64,000 nucleotides of DNA from Sphingobium psychrophilum (GTDB lineage Bacteria > Pseudomonadota > Alphaproteobacteria > Sphingomonadales > Sphingomonadaceae). Under the pieces are notes generated by a model. It was not told where the DNA came from and did no database searches. It saw only the letters and a list, made by a program, of their open reading frames with translations. Below are positions 34,505 to 43,100 of this stretch, piece by piece. The stretch lies in contig NZ_JABBFV010000015.1 in the NCBI RefSeq assembly GCF_012927105.1, positions 53,526-117,525 on the forward strand. The letters run 5' to 3'. How positions within the stretch are numbered: position 1 is the first letter of the stretch; each line of letters starts with the position of its first letter. Made by a program: the position numbers and the translations under genes.

Positions 34505-35724
34505 GACGCGAAAGTCGCGAGATAGCGTTGGGTCAGCGCCGCATCATAAGCGGTATGCTGATCCAGTTGCGCTTGCCAGTCGATGTCCGTTTCGATCGGG
34601 TCGCCGGTCGCCAGACGGCGGATCTGGTTGAAATAATAGGCTATGGTCGCCTGCGCCGCCGTCCCCGGCTGATCGTCCGGGGAGGGAAGGCGATCGATGC
34701 GACCTTCCAGCAGCGCGTCGATGAGGCTGGCGTCGAGGCAGAGCGGGCGGGCAATACCGACGGCGTCGAGCGCGGCCGTTTCCAACGCCTGCGCCATGGC
34801 GGCGCGGCTGCGAAAACCGCCGGTGACCGCGAGGGGGACGGAGACATGCGGCCGCAGGCGCGCGGCGAAATCGAGAAAATAGGCTTCGCGCGCGATGGTA
34901 GAGGCTTTTTTGAGCAGCGTGCCGTCCTGTTCGCGCCCCACCATGACCTGCGATTCATAGCTGCCGCCGGAAATCTCCAGCAGGTCGATGCCCGCCGCGC
35001 AGAGCCAGTGGACGATCTGGATCGATTCTTCCTCGGTCAGGCCGCCCTTCTGGAAATCGGCGCTGTTGAGCTTGACCGAAACCGGGAAGTCGGGGCCGGT
35101 CGCTGCGCGGATGGCGCTGACGATGTCGAGCAGCAGACGCGCCCGATTTTCCAGGCTACCCCCCCAATCGTCGTCGCGCTTGTTGGTCAGCGGGCTGAGG
35201 AACTGGGACAGGAGATAGCCATGCGCGGCATGGACCTGCACGCCGGTAAAGCCGGTGTCGCGGGCGGTGAGCGCGACATGCACGAAGCGACGCTGGATGT
35301 CGTGGATTTCCCCGACGTTCAGCGCGCGGCACATGCCCGCGCCGCCGACCAGCGGCATGGCGGAGGGCGCGACGAACGTGTCGGGCGACGTGCCCGCCTG
35401 GCGGCCGGGATGGTTGATCTGCATCCAGATATGGGCGCCATTCTCGCGCCCGGCCGCGGCATAGGCGGCAAGTTGCTCCAGGCCGCCATTGCCGTCGATC
35501 GCGACATTGCCGGGTCGCTCGACGAAGCGCCGGTCGATCTGGACGTTGCCGGTCAGCAGCAGCCCCGCGCCGCCCCGCGCCCAGCGGCCGTATAGCGCGG
35601 CATGATCGTCGGTCGCGCGATTGTCCGGCGTGCCCATGCCTTCCGTCATCGCGCCTTTGACGATGCGGTTCTTGAGCACGGTGCCGCAAGGCAGCGTCAA
35701 CGGATCTGTCAGGGCGGGGGGCAT
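34501..35724 (-). CDS. Old Yellow Enzyme-type NADH:flavin oxidoreductase
   Basis: 407 aa FMN TIM-barrel: MQINHPGRQ (102-110), HAAHGYLLSQFLSPLTNKRDDDWGGS with the catalytic His pair, and a C-terminal GIARPL. This lacks the extra C-terminal iron-sulfur/FAD module of 2,4-dienoyl-CoA reductase, so it is a single-domain ene-reductase. It reduces activated C=C bonds, for example in cyclic enones. AGGAAGAAAAGATC precedes the ATG. Confidence 0.9.
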   Translation of the reverse strand: MPPALTDPLTLPCGTVLKNRIVKGAMTEGMGTPDNRATDDHAALYGRWARGGAGLLLTGNVQIDRRFVERPGNVAIDGNGGLEQLAAYAAAGRENGAHIWMQINHPGRQAGTSPDTFVAPSAMPLVGGAGMCRALNVGEIHDIQRRFVHVALTARDTGFTGVQVHAAHGYLLSQFLSPLTNKRDDDWGGSLENRARLLLDIVSAIRAATGPDFPVSVKLNSADFQKGGLTEEESIQIVHWLCAAGIDLLEISGGSYESQVMVGREQDGTLLKKASTIAREAYFLDFAARLRPHVSVPLAVTGGFRSRAAMAQALETAALDAVGIARPLCLDASLIDALLEGRIDRLPSPDDQPGTAAQATIAYYFNQIRRLATGDPIETDIDWQAQLDQHTAYDAALTQRYLATFAS

Positions 35725-35736
35725 GATCTTTTCTTC

Positions 35737-36225
35737 CTAGCGGATGTAACGGCGGACATAGTCGCGGCCCAGGCCGACTTTCTCGAAATGGGCGGCGCTT
35801 TGTTCGATGCGGGTGAAGACGTTGGACTGGCCGACGGGCCGGTCATCATCGTCCAGCTCGATCAGCGACCCGGCGATCCAGAACAGCGTTTCCGATCCGC
35901 CGGGCAGCCCGATCAGCGTATGCGTGTCACCCGCCGGTTCCAGCAGATAGTGGCCGGCGGTGGCGATCCAGTCGCGCTCGCGATACCGCCACTGGCCCGA
36001 CAGGACATAGGCCTGGACCGGGCAGGCATGGGCGTGGCGGCTGATCTTGCCCTCCGCCCGGATGCGGGTGACATTGGCCCAGGCACCCGAGACGGTGTCG
36101 AACATCAACGGGCGCATCCACACGCCATCCATGGCGGCGGGCACCCATAAGCGGTCGTCCTGGCTGCTGGTTTCCAGCAGCAATTCGCTGTGCCGAAAAT
36201 CTCCGGCGGGATGGTCCTGCGTCAT
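35737..36225 (-). CDS. ChrR/2,4'-dihydroxyacetophenone dioxygenase-like cupin
   Basis: 162 aa from ATG 36225, overlapping the PQQ dehydrogenase stop. Single-domain cupin: ISRHAHACPVQAYVLSGQWRYRERDW and ATAGHYLLEPAGDTHTL match the 2,4'-dihydroxyacetophenone dioxygenase family, which uses a non-haem iron to cleave C-C bonds beside a ketone. The His-x-His pair and the later His are kept; the fourth ligand position is Gln instead of the common Glu in cupin motif 1. Activity on another substrate is likely. Confidence 0.8.
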   Translation of the reverse strand: MTQDHPAGDFRHSELLLETSSQDDRLWVPAAMDGVWMRPLMFDTVSGAWANVTRIRAEGKISRHAHACPVQAYVLSGQWRYRERDWIATAGHYLLEPAGDTHTLIGLPGGSETLFWIAGSLIELDDDDRPVGQSNVFTRIEQSAAHFEKVGLGRDYVRRYIR

Positions 36226-38567
36226 TTTGCCTCCTGTGGCAGCGCATAGGCGTGGAAGGTGCGGCCGAGCGGGAAGGATTGCGACGTGACATGGCCGGTG
36301 GCGGCGATGACCACGAACTGCCGTCCGCTGCGGGGGCCGATATAGGTCATCGGATTGGCATTGCCGCTGGCGGGCATCCGCACCGACCACAGTTCTTCGC
36401 CCGTGTCCGTCGCAAAGGCGCGGAAGGCGCGTTCCTTTACGCCCCCGAAGAAGGTGAGGCCGCTGCGCGTCACCAGCGTTCCGCCGAAACCGGGCATCCC
36501 CATGCGGATCGGCAGGCCGACCTCCAGCCCCAACGGGCCGCTGTCGCGCACGGTGCCGACGGGGCGCTGCCAGGCGATCTTCCGGGTCGTCATGTCGATC
36601 GCGGTCATGCGACCATAGGGCGGCGCCAGACAGAGCGTGCCGAGCGGGCTGGTGAAGCCGCGCAGACGCGCGCCATAGGGGGTGCCCGCCATGGGCAGGG
36701 GCGCGGCGAAATCGGTGGCGTTATGGCTCGCCCCCGGTCCGGCACCGCCGCCTGCTGCGGCGCGCGGGACCAGCTGCATCAGCGTGGGATAATAGATGCT
36801 GTTTACCATCAGCAGCCGCCGTTCGGGATCATAGGACACTCCGCTCCAGTTCATGCCCCCGCCCAGGCTGGGGTAGAGCAGGGATTCGGTCAGCCCAGGC
36901 GGCGTGTTGGGACCGTCGTAGCGCAGTTTGCGGAAATGGATGCGGCACCACAGCTGGTCGATCGGGGTGATGCCCCACATGTCGCGCTCGCTGATCCGAT
37001 CGCCCGCGATCGAAGGCATGCCGACGGAGAAGGGCTGGGTGGGGGAGAGGCGTTCTTCGGGCACTTTCCCTGCCTGTGGCGCCGGCCGTTCGCGGACTGC
37101 GGCCAAGGGCTTGCCGGTGCGACGGTCGAGCAGGAACAATTCGCCGCGTTTGGTCGGCTGGACAAGCGCAGGGATCGTGCCGCCGGGGGCGGGCAAGTCG
37201 ATCAGGGTCGGTTGCGATGCGACGTCATAGTCCCACAGGTCGTGATGCGCGGTCTGGAACGACCAGCGCACCGCGCCGGTCGCCGCATCCAGCGCGACGA
37301 TGGAACTGCTATATTTTTCGCTCTGCGCGGATCGATAGGCGCCGAAATGATCGGGCGTCGCATTGCCGGTTGGAACGAACACCAGGCCCAGTTTCGCGTC
37401 GGCGCTCATCGGCGCCCAGCTATTGGGCGTGGAGCGGGTATAGGCTTCGCCTGGCGCTGGCCCATGCGCATTGTTCGGATTGCCCATGTCCCAGGCCCAG
37501 CGCAGCGCGCCGGTGATGACGTCATAGCCGCGCACCACGCCCGACGGTTCGTCCGTGCTGACATTGTCCGCGACCCAACCGCCCAGTACGATAACGTCGC
37601 CGATGATCACCGGCGCCGAACTGATATAATAGAGGCCGGGCGCGGTGCGGCCCATGCCCTGGTTGAGATCGACGAAGCCACCCTCGCCAAAGCCGGGGCA
37701 GGGACGGCCGGTGGCGCTGTCGAGCGCGATCAGCTGCGCGCCATAGGTTGCGGTAATGACGCGGCGCGGGCATGGGGCGGGCACTGCTGCGCCGCCATCA
37801 TGATAGGCGACGCCGCGACAGGTGCGCACCGCCGAACCGCCCTTGGGGTCGACCTTCGGGTCGAACCGCCAGAGCGGCTTGCCCGTTTCGGGGTCGAGAG
37901 CGAAGACGATATTGGTCTGGGTGCAGAACAGCAGCTTGCCGTCCACCATCAGCGGCGTGGATTGCAGCGGGCTGGGGACGGGCGCGCGCATCGGGTCGTG
38001 ACCGGTGTCGAAGGTCCAGGCCAGTTGCAGCGTCTCGACATTAGTCGGCGTGATCTGCGTCAGCGGCGAAAAGCGGGTGCCGGCGTCGTCGCGGCCCCAA
38101 CTGGGCCATAGACCGGGATCGCCGGGGATGGCGACTGGGGTGCCGCTCCGGCCGGACAGGGCCGCGATCTCCATGGGCGACTGGAGCGCGCAGCCCAGGA
38201 TCAACAGGAAACCTACAAGGCTGGCCAGCCCCGCCGCAACCGCACCTTTGCCCACCCGGCGGCGGATGAAGGGCAACAGAAAGGGGAGGCCGAACAGCGC
38301 CGGGCCGACGATCCGGGCGGTCAGCTGCCAGCCGCCCAAACCGACTTCGCATAGCGCCCAGACGATCGTGATGGCCAGGAACAGCGCATAGAGCCAGCCC
38401 GCCCGGCGGTCGCCGCGCCATAGCCAGTAACCGCTCAGCGCCACGGCGATACCGCCCGGCAGATAATAAGGCGATCCGCCCAGCCAAATCAGATACGCCC
38501 CGCCCGCGGCCACGATCAGCCCGACGAGCAGCAGCAGCGCGGCGAGAAGGCGGGTTAGCCAGATCAT
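36222..38567 (-). CDS. Membrane-bound PQQ-dependent dehydrogenase (Gcd/QuiA type), copy 1
   Basis: 781 aa from the ATG at 38567 (MIWLTRLLAALL). About five N-terminal membrane helices (to residue ~135) are followed by a periplasmic eight-bladed PQQ propeller with repeats such as GVVRGYDVITGALRWAWDMG and the WWxxDxD-like HHDLWDYDVASQP segment. It oxidises an alcohol or polyol in the periplasm and passes electrons to ubiquinone. Paralogue at 43881. The substrate may be a hydroxylated alicyclic ring rather than glucose, given the context. Confidence 0.92.
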   Translation of the reverse strand: MIWLTRLLAALLLLVGLIVAAGGAYLIWLGGSPYYLPGGIAVALSGYWLWRGDRRAGWLYALFLAITIVWALCEVGLGGWQLTARIVGPALFGLPFLLPFIRRRVGKGAVAAGLASLVGFLLILGCALQSPMEIAALSGRSGTPVAIPGDPGLWPSWGRDDAGTRFSPLTQITPTNVETLQLAWTFDTGHDPMRAPVPSPLQSTPLMVDGKLLFCTQTNIVFALDPETGKPLWRFDPKVDPKGGSAVRTCRGVAYHDGGAAVPAPCPRRVITATYGAQLIALDSATGRPCPGFGEGGFVDLNQGMGRTAPGLYYISSAPVIIGDVIVLGGWVADNVSTDEPSGVVRGYDVITGALRWAWDMGNPNNAHGPAPGEAYTRSTPNSWAPMSADAKLGLVFVPTGNATPDHFGAYRSAQSEKYSSSIVALDAATGAVRWSFQTAHHDLWDYDVASQPTLIDLPAPGGTIPALVQPTKRGELFLLDRRTGKPLAAVRERPAPQAGKVPEERLSPTQPFSVGMPSIAGDRISERDMWGITPIDQLWCRIHFRKLRYDGPNTPPGLTESLLYPSLGGGMNWSGVSYDPERRLLMVNSIYYPTLMQLVPRAAAGGGAGPGASHNATDFAAPLPMAGTPYGARLRGFTSPLGTLCLAPPYGRMTAIDMTTRKIAWQRPVGTVRDSGPLGLEVGLPIRMGMPGFGGTLVTRSGLTFFGGVKERAFRAFATDTGEELWSVRMPASGNANPMTYIGPRSGRQFVVIAATGHVTSQSFPLGRTFHAYALPQEAK

Positions 38568-38604
38568 GGACGGATCGATTGCCCCGAAACGGCCGTCACC
38601 GCCG

Positions 38605-39411
38605 TCATGCGTTGAAGCACTTCTGCAATATCTCCATGAAGGGCGCGAGGTCGGGGAAGCCGGATGTTGCGGTGATGCCGCCATCGACCGGGATCACTGT
38701 GCCGGTCATATAGGACGCCTTGTCCGACGCCAGAAAGGCGACGACTTCGGCGATTTCCTCGGCCTGGCCGATCCGCGCCATCGGGACGGCGCGGATGAAA
38801 TTGTCGAATACGCTTTGCGCGGCCTTCAGCCCCGCAAACAGGGGCGTATCGACGCAACCGGGGCAGACGGCGTTCACGCGGATGCCCGATTTGGCCATGT
38901 CCATCGCCAGCGCGCGGGTATAGTTGACCACGCCGCCCTTGGCCGTGTTGTAGGCGGTCATGCCGAAATCGCCCAGCATCCCGGCGATGGAGGCATTGTT
39001 GACGATCGCCCCCGATCCGTTGCGCAACATGTGCGGCAGCGCGGCCTTGCAACCGTAGAAGACCGAAAATAGATCGACCTCTATCACCCGCCGGAACGTC
39101 GCGGCGTCCAGGTCCAGCGTGGTGCCCATGCCACCGATGCCGGCATTGTTGAACAATATGTCGATCCGCCCGAAATGCGCTGCGGCACCGTCGACAAAGG
39201 CGATGACATCATCCTGCTGCGATACGTCGGTGCGGGTGAAGCTGGCCTTGTCGGTGCCCAACTCGGCGACCAGCGCCAGCCCCATATCCTCGTTGAGATC
39301 GGCGATCGCGATCCGGCCGCCATCGCGCACGATGGTACGGGCGAAGGCGGCGCCGATGCCGGAAGCGCCGCCGGTCACAAGCGCGACTTTACCCTCGAAC
39401 TGCTGGGTCAA
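38605..39411 (-). CDS. Short-chain dehydrogenase/reductase (SDR)
   Basis: 268 aa, TTG start at 39411 behind GGGAGGGG; no in-frame ATG nearby fits better. Motifs TGGASGIGAA, NNAG, YNTAK and IPVDGGITAT are canonical. First gene of the leftward operon, followed 37 bp later by the PQQ dehydrogenase. A palindromic operator-like site lies 42 bp upstream. Confidence 0.88.
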   Translation of the reverse strand: MTQQFEGKVALVTGGASGIGAAFARTIVRDGGRIAIADLNEDMGLALVAELGTDKASFTRTDVSQQDDVIAFVDGAAAHFGRIDILFNNAGIGGMGTTLDLDAATFRRVIEVDLFSVFYGCKAALPHMLRNGSGAIVNNASIAGMLGDFGMTAYNTAKGGVVNYTRALAMDMAKSGIRVNAVCPGCVDTPLFAGLKAAQSVFDNFIRAVPMARIGQAEEIAEVVAFLASDKASYMTGTVIPVDGGITATSGFPDLAPFMEILQKCFNA

Positions 39412-39452
39412 TATCCCCTCCCTTCCGAAATGCGTATTGCTGTCGCTATTAT

Positions 39453-39467
39453 CCGAATCATTGTCGG
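39453..39467. promoter_or_regulatory. Operator-like palindrome CCGA-N7-TCGG
   Basis: CCGAATCATTGTCGG, 42 bp upstream of the leftward SDR start; flanked by TTAT and AATAAT, suggesting an extended symmetric site. Confidence 0.65.
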
Positions 39468-39639
39468 GAAATAATGGAAAAAAGACAAGTGCCTTTTTGA
39501 CCGTGCGTTCGGCGAGGTGGCGTGCGACTTTCAGGGGAAATTCAGATAAAGAGCCAGCAAGCTACATCGGCAATATGGCGCAGGCCAGTCATGGCCCGGC
39601 GCTTGGGGAAGGGAAGACCTGCTACTTATCGCTAATAAT

Positions 39640-39654
39640 CCGAATCAAGATCGA
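39640..39654. promoter_or_regulatory. Operator-like palindrome, one mismatch
   Basis: CCGAATCAAGATCGA, about 64 bp upstream of the epoxide hydrolase ATG. Left half is identical to the first seven bases of the site at 39453. Confidence 0.55.
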
Positions 39655-39717
39655 TGTTATCTCGCATGAAATGCAAGCTCTAGCTATGCTGGCCGCATAA
39701 ATGGGGAGGATCCTGCC

Positions 39718-40707
39718 ATGACCAGTACGCAGCGCATATTCGTTCGTTCGGGCGATGCCACTCTGTTCGTGACCGTCGCGGGGAGCGGGCCGCTCGTCAT
39801 CCTGATCCATGGCTGGCCAGACCTGGGGCTGGGCTATCGTCACCAGATCGGTCCGCTGGCGTACGCGGGATATCGCGTCGCGGTTCCCGACATGCGCGGC
39901 TATGGCGCATCATCCGCCCCGGAAGACCCGCACGTCTACAGCATCGATCATGCCGCCGATGACATCGCCGCCATCGCCGATGCGCTGGGCGAACGGACGT
40001 GGGTCTCCGTCGGCCATGACTGGGGATCGCCGGTGGCGTGGCGCACGGCGCAGCGCTTTCCCGATCGGGTTCGCGCCGTCTTCTCCCTGGGTGTGCCGCA
40101 TCGCCTGCCCAGCCCGGTGAGCGCGCATGAATGGTTCGACTCCGCCTATCCCGACCGCTTTTATTACATGCGCTATTTCGAGCCGATCGGGCCGGCCGAG
40201 CAGGAGCTGGGGCGCGACGCCAGGGATAGTCTGAAACGGATATTCCATGCCCTGTCTGGCGATGCACCCTTCGGGGAATGGTTGAAGCCCCGTCCTCTGG
40301 ACGCACCGCTATTGCCCGGCCTCATGACGCCGCCGCCAGGGCCATTATCCTTCATGAGCGACGCGGAACTGGACGCCCATGCCGAACCCTTTGCGCGCAG
40401 CGGCTTTTATGGATCGCTGTGCTGGTATAGGAACTGGGACGCGAATGAAGCGCAGGCCCGCGCCTATGGCGACCAGACGATCAGGCAACCCACCGGCTTC
40501 CTGTGCGGTGACCGGGAGATCGTGCTGCTGATGTTCGACCGTGGGCTGGAAACGCAGCGCACGCTTTGTCCCGATCTGCGGATGGAGCGTATGCTGCCGG
40601 GTTGCGGGCACTGGACGCCGGCCGAACGCCCGGCCGAAGTGACGGCGGCGCTGCTGGAATTCCTGTCGGACGTCGCGGACCGGCCGGGCGACGGCCCTAA
40701 TATCTGA
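39718..40707 (+). CDS. Epoxide hydrolase (alpha/beta fold)
   Basis: 329 aa. HGWPD oxyanion motif (31-35) and nucleophile Asp101 in VGHDWGS identify the soluble epoxide hydrolase/haloalkane dehalogenase branch; the catalytic His is in GCGHWTPAERP. HGWP rather than HGEP-type favours epoxide hydrolase. Cap-domain region has RFYYMRYFE. Monocistronic, GGGGAGGATCC before ATG, own palindrome upstream. Second potential epoxide-opening enzyme beside the LimA-like protein at 41062. The 3' end overlaps the convergent SMR gene by 11 bases. Confidence 0.9.
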   Translation: MTSTQRIFVRSGDATLFVTVAGSGPLVILIHGWPDLGLGYRHQIGPLAYAGYRVAVPDMRGYGASSAPEDPHVYSIDHAADDIAAIADALGERTWVSVGHDWGSPVAWRTAQRFPDRVRAVFSLGVPHRLPSPVSAHEWFDSAYPDRFYYMRYFEPIGPAEQELGRDARDSLKRIFHALSGDAPFGEWLKPRPLDAPLLPGLMTPPPGPLSFMSDAELDAHAEPFARSGFYGSLCWYRNWDANEAQARAYGDQTIRQPTGFLCGDREIVLLMFDRGLETQRTLCPDLRMERMLPGCGHWTPAERPAEVTAALLEFLSDVADRPGDGPNI

Positions 40708-41029
40708 AGGAAACGCCCATGCAAAAGATCGCGCCGCCCAGCCAGGCGAGCTTGGTGGGGGAAGGGCTGTCGCCATAGACGCTGATGCCGACAATCACCG
40801 ATCCGACGATGATGGCCAGGGTGATGATCGGAATCAGCAGGCTGAGGTTAACGCCTGACACGACCAGCCGCGCCATGCAGACCAGGCCGACCGCATAGCA
40901 GGCAAAGACGGCGGCGCTAGGCCAGGGAGCCGTCATGCCGCGCGTCATTGGCAACAGTGAAGCGCCGACTAGCTGGAACAGCGTGGCGGCCAGAAACAGC
41001 CCCAGGGCCGCGCCGGTCAATTCTCCCAT
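40697..41029 (-). CDS. SMR-like four-helix membrane protein with Glu14 replaced
   Basis: 110 aa with four hydrophobic segments, the length and layout of small multidrug resistance transporters. It can be aligned with EmrE through the MTAPWPSAAVFACYAVGLVCMA helix 2 region. The essential proton/substrate-binding Glu14 of EmrE corresponds to Gln19 here (ATLFQLVG). It therefore is probably not a normal proton-coupled drug pump; it may be a paired subunit, a channel-like or a lipid-type SMR relative. Last gene of the leftward LLM operon. Confidence 0.75.
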   Translation of the reverse strand: MGELTGAALGLFLAATLFQLVGASLLPMTRGMTAPWPSAAVFACYAVGLVCMARLVVSGVNLSLLIPIITLAIIVGSVIVGISVYGDSPSPTKLAWLGGAIFCMGVSFRY

Positions 41030-41061
41030 GAATATCCTCCCATTTGTGATGAACGCCGCCC

Positions 41062-41475
41062 TTAGGCGTTTTGGATCGGCCTTATGGTGATGCCCAGCCC
41101 TTCCTCCGCCGTGCGCAGGTCCAGATAGTCGCGCCAGGCGACGATCTTGCCATCGCGCACTTCCATGACGCCGGTGACCGGCAGCGGGACGACGACGGAC
41201 GGGTCGGCATTGGATTGCAGATAATCCACCCGTTCGGTGAAGATGACAGAGTCGCGCGACGCGATGTTGAGCGTTTCGATCCGCACCGCAAAGGCGGAAA
41301 ATACGTTATCCAGATACATGCGGATCTGGTCCTTTCCGTGGCGCGGCGGCAGGGGCATGTCGATATAGCTGGCACCTTCCGCGAAATAGCCGAGCAGAAC
41401 GTCGATGTTACCGCCTTCCCAATGGTCCAGAAACTCCAGCACCATGGTTTCGTCGTCGCTATAGGCTATCGGCAT
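41062..41475 (-). CDS. Limonene-1,2-epoxide hydrolase-like protein (LimA type)
   Basis: 137 aa from the ATG at 41475; an ATG at 41484 sits too close to the GGAGAGG ribosome site. It aligns over its length with Rhodococcus limonene-1,2-epoxide hydrolase: FAEGASYIDMPLPPRHGKD, TERVDYL and WRDYLDLR. The catalytic Asp-Arg-Asp is conserved as Arg82, Asp84 and Asp116. Such enzymes add water to an epoxide in one step. Directly downstream of a LimB-like monooxygenase, the natural source of the epoxide. Confidence 0.88.
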   Translation of the reverse strand: MPIAYSDDETMVLEFLDHWEGGNIDVLLGYFAEGASYIDMPLPPRHGKDQIRMYLDNVFSAFAVRIETLNIASRDSVIFTERVDYLQSNADPSVVVPLPVTGVMEVRDGKIVAWRDYLDLRTAEEGLGITIRPIQNA

Positions 41476-41549
41476 GTCGCTCATCCTCTCCTGCGTGCCG
41501 TGCCGATCGTGCGGCCAGCATCTCAATTTGGTCTGCGCCGCGCCGTCGT

Positions 41550-42707
41550 TTAGACCGATCCGCGCTTATATTTCTCGATCATGGAGGCTTGCGCTGCGGC
41601 AGTCAGCTGCGCCCCGGCATAGCCCGTCGCCATGACCTCCTCGAAGCTTTTGCGCAGCGGATCGCCCAGGCCGTTGAAATAGGGCATGACCTCCTCGGCG
41701 AACAACTGGTGGCTGCGCACCGTCGCGGGATAACGCGCCCAATCGACGCCCATCAGCAGATAGGTGCCGAAGCCGCCGGACTTTTCGATCAGGCGGTTGA
41801 TCTGCGCGCGCGCCATCTCCGGCGTGCCGATGACGGCCGCGCCGCTCTCGTTCAGCATGTCCACTATCTTGTCGATGTCCCACCAATCGATGTCGGGCGC
41901 CGGGTTGATGTGGGCGCGATAATCCTCCAGCATAGACAGGCCGTAGCGGACATCTTCCTTGGCCTGCTCCATGGTTTCAGCCAGGTGCATCGGCCCCATC
42001 AGGCGCCAATCCTTGCGCAACGGCTTGGGCTGGCCATGGCTGGCGGCTTCCTGCTCCATGATCTGCCAATGGCCTAGCAACTTTTCGATCCCGTCCGGGT
42101 CGGTGGCCGCGACCGACAGCATCCCCATGCCGTGGCGCCCGGCGAGCAGCGGGCCGGACGGGGACAGGACGCTGACCGTGGCCATGTCGAAATTGGAATA
42201 GGGCAGCATTTGCAGCCGCGCGTCCTGAAGGTCGAACCAGTCGGTCTTGCGCGTCACCCGCTCGCCCTTGAACAGCGGGATGATGACCTCCAGCGCTTCC
42301 TGCAACCGCTGTCGGTTTTGCGAGGGGTGCAGGCCCATCATCTGCGCGTCCTGCACCAGTTGGCCCGGCGCGACGCCGAACATCATCCGGCCGCGCGTCT
42401 GATAGTCGAGCTGTACGATCCGGTCGGCGACCCATAAAGGGTTGTGATAGGGCAGGGTGATCGCGCCGGTGCCCAGCTTGATGCGCTTGGTCCGCTCGGC
42501 CGCCGCAGCGATGAACAGTTCGGGGCTGCCGATCGTTTCGATGCCGCCGGAATGATGTTCGCCGATCCACGCCTCGTCAAAGCCCAGTTCATCGAGGTTG
42601 ATGATCGTCTGCATGTCCTGCTGGAAGGACACGAGCGGGTTCAGGCCGGGCTTGTGATAGGGGCCCATGAAAATCCCGAACCGCATCCTGTCCTCGAAAA
42701 ATTGCAT
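41550..42707 (-). CDS. Luciferase-like flavin monooxygenase, limonene 1,2-monooxygenase (LimB) type
   Basis: 385 aa from the ATG at 42707 behind GGAGAGAGAT. Bacterial-luciferase-fold TIM barrel: MRFGIFMGPYHKPGLNP, LGFDEAWIGEHHSGGIE, SPELFIAAAAERTKRIKLGTG, LPYHNPLWVADR. From memory this closely resembles limonene 1,2-monooxygenase LimB of Rhodococcus erythropolis. It would use reduced flavin and O2 to epoxidise a ring double bond or to perform a Baeyer-Villiger-type oxidation. The next gene is the LimA-like epoxide hydrolase, the same gene pairing as in Rhodococcus. Confidence 0.88.
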   Translation of the reverse strand: MQFFEDRMRFGIFMGPYHKPGLNPLVSFQQDMQTIINLDELGFDEAWIGEHHSGGIETIGSPELFIAAAAERTKRIKLGTGAITLPYHNPLWVADRIVQLDYQTRGRMMFGVAPGQLVQDAQMMGLHPSQNRQRLQEALEVIIPLFKGERVTRKTDWFDLQDARLQMLPYSNFDMATVSVLSPSGPLLAGRHGMGMLSVAATDPDGIEKLLGHWQIMEQEAASHGQPKPLRKDWRLMGPMHLAETMEQAKEDVRYGLSMLEDYRAHINPAPDIDWWDIDKIVDMLNESGAAVIGTPEMARAQINRLIEKSGGFGTYLLMGVDWARYPATVRSHQLFAEEVMPYFNGLGDPLRKSFEEVMATGYAGAQLTAAAQASMIEKYKRGSV

Positions 42708-42944
42708 ATCTCTCTCCACTATTGGGACCAGCATCGGGCGTGCGCGAAAAGGCGCTGCCCACTATTGCTACCTGGTATCAGGCGATCACGGGAAGCAGGC
42801 GGCGGTCGGCTCGCCGGGGGAACGACGGCCACAGATGGGCCTTGCCATAATGGTGCATATCTGGCTGTCCTCTCCCCGCTCCGGCAGGCCGGGCGCATGT
42901 CTTCTGGGTGATTTCTTTTGACGATCAATCCACCCCTTGTCAAT

Positions 42945-42959
42945 CCGACATATATTCGG
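42945..42959. promoter_or_regulatory. Operator-like palindrome CCGA-N7-TCGG
   Basis: CCGACATATATTCGG, 141 bp before the SDR and 237 bp before the LimB-like gene. Confidence 0.65.
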
Positions 42960-43026
42960 AAAAATTTGACGGCGTCAGTAAAAATGCAATAGATAGCCTC
43001 GATAAATGGGGAGTATTCCCAACGTA

Positions 43027-43044
43027 TATCGATAAAATTCGATA
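43027..43044. promoter_or_regulatory. Inverted repeat TATCGA-N6-TCGATA
   Basis: TATCGATAAAATTCGATA: 6-bp arms, 6-bp AT spacer, 56 bp upstream of the SDR start. It could be a second operator or a degenerate form of the neighbouring one. Confidence 0.4.
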
Positions 43045-43100
43045 ATTTATTTGCGATTCCGTCATGCAAGACGGGCGCGGAAGGCAAGGAGAGGACAGAT

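Larger units (their letters stand above)
39412..39717. other. 306-bp divergent promoter region
   Basis: AT-rich spacer between the leftward SDR-PQQ operon and the rightward epoxide hydrolase. One operator-like palindrome near each gene (39453 and 39640). No small gene or RNA recognised. Confidence 0.65.
42708..43100. other. 393-bp divergent promoter region
   Basis: Between the LimB-like operon (leftward) and an SDR (rightward). It holds an operator-like palindrome at 42945 and a further perfect inverted repeat TATCGA-N6-TCGATA at 43027-43044. Otherwise AT-rich with no credible gene. Confidence 0.65.
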
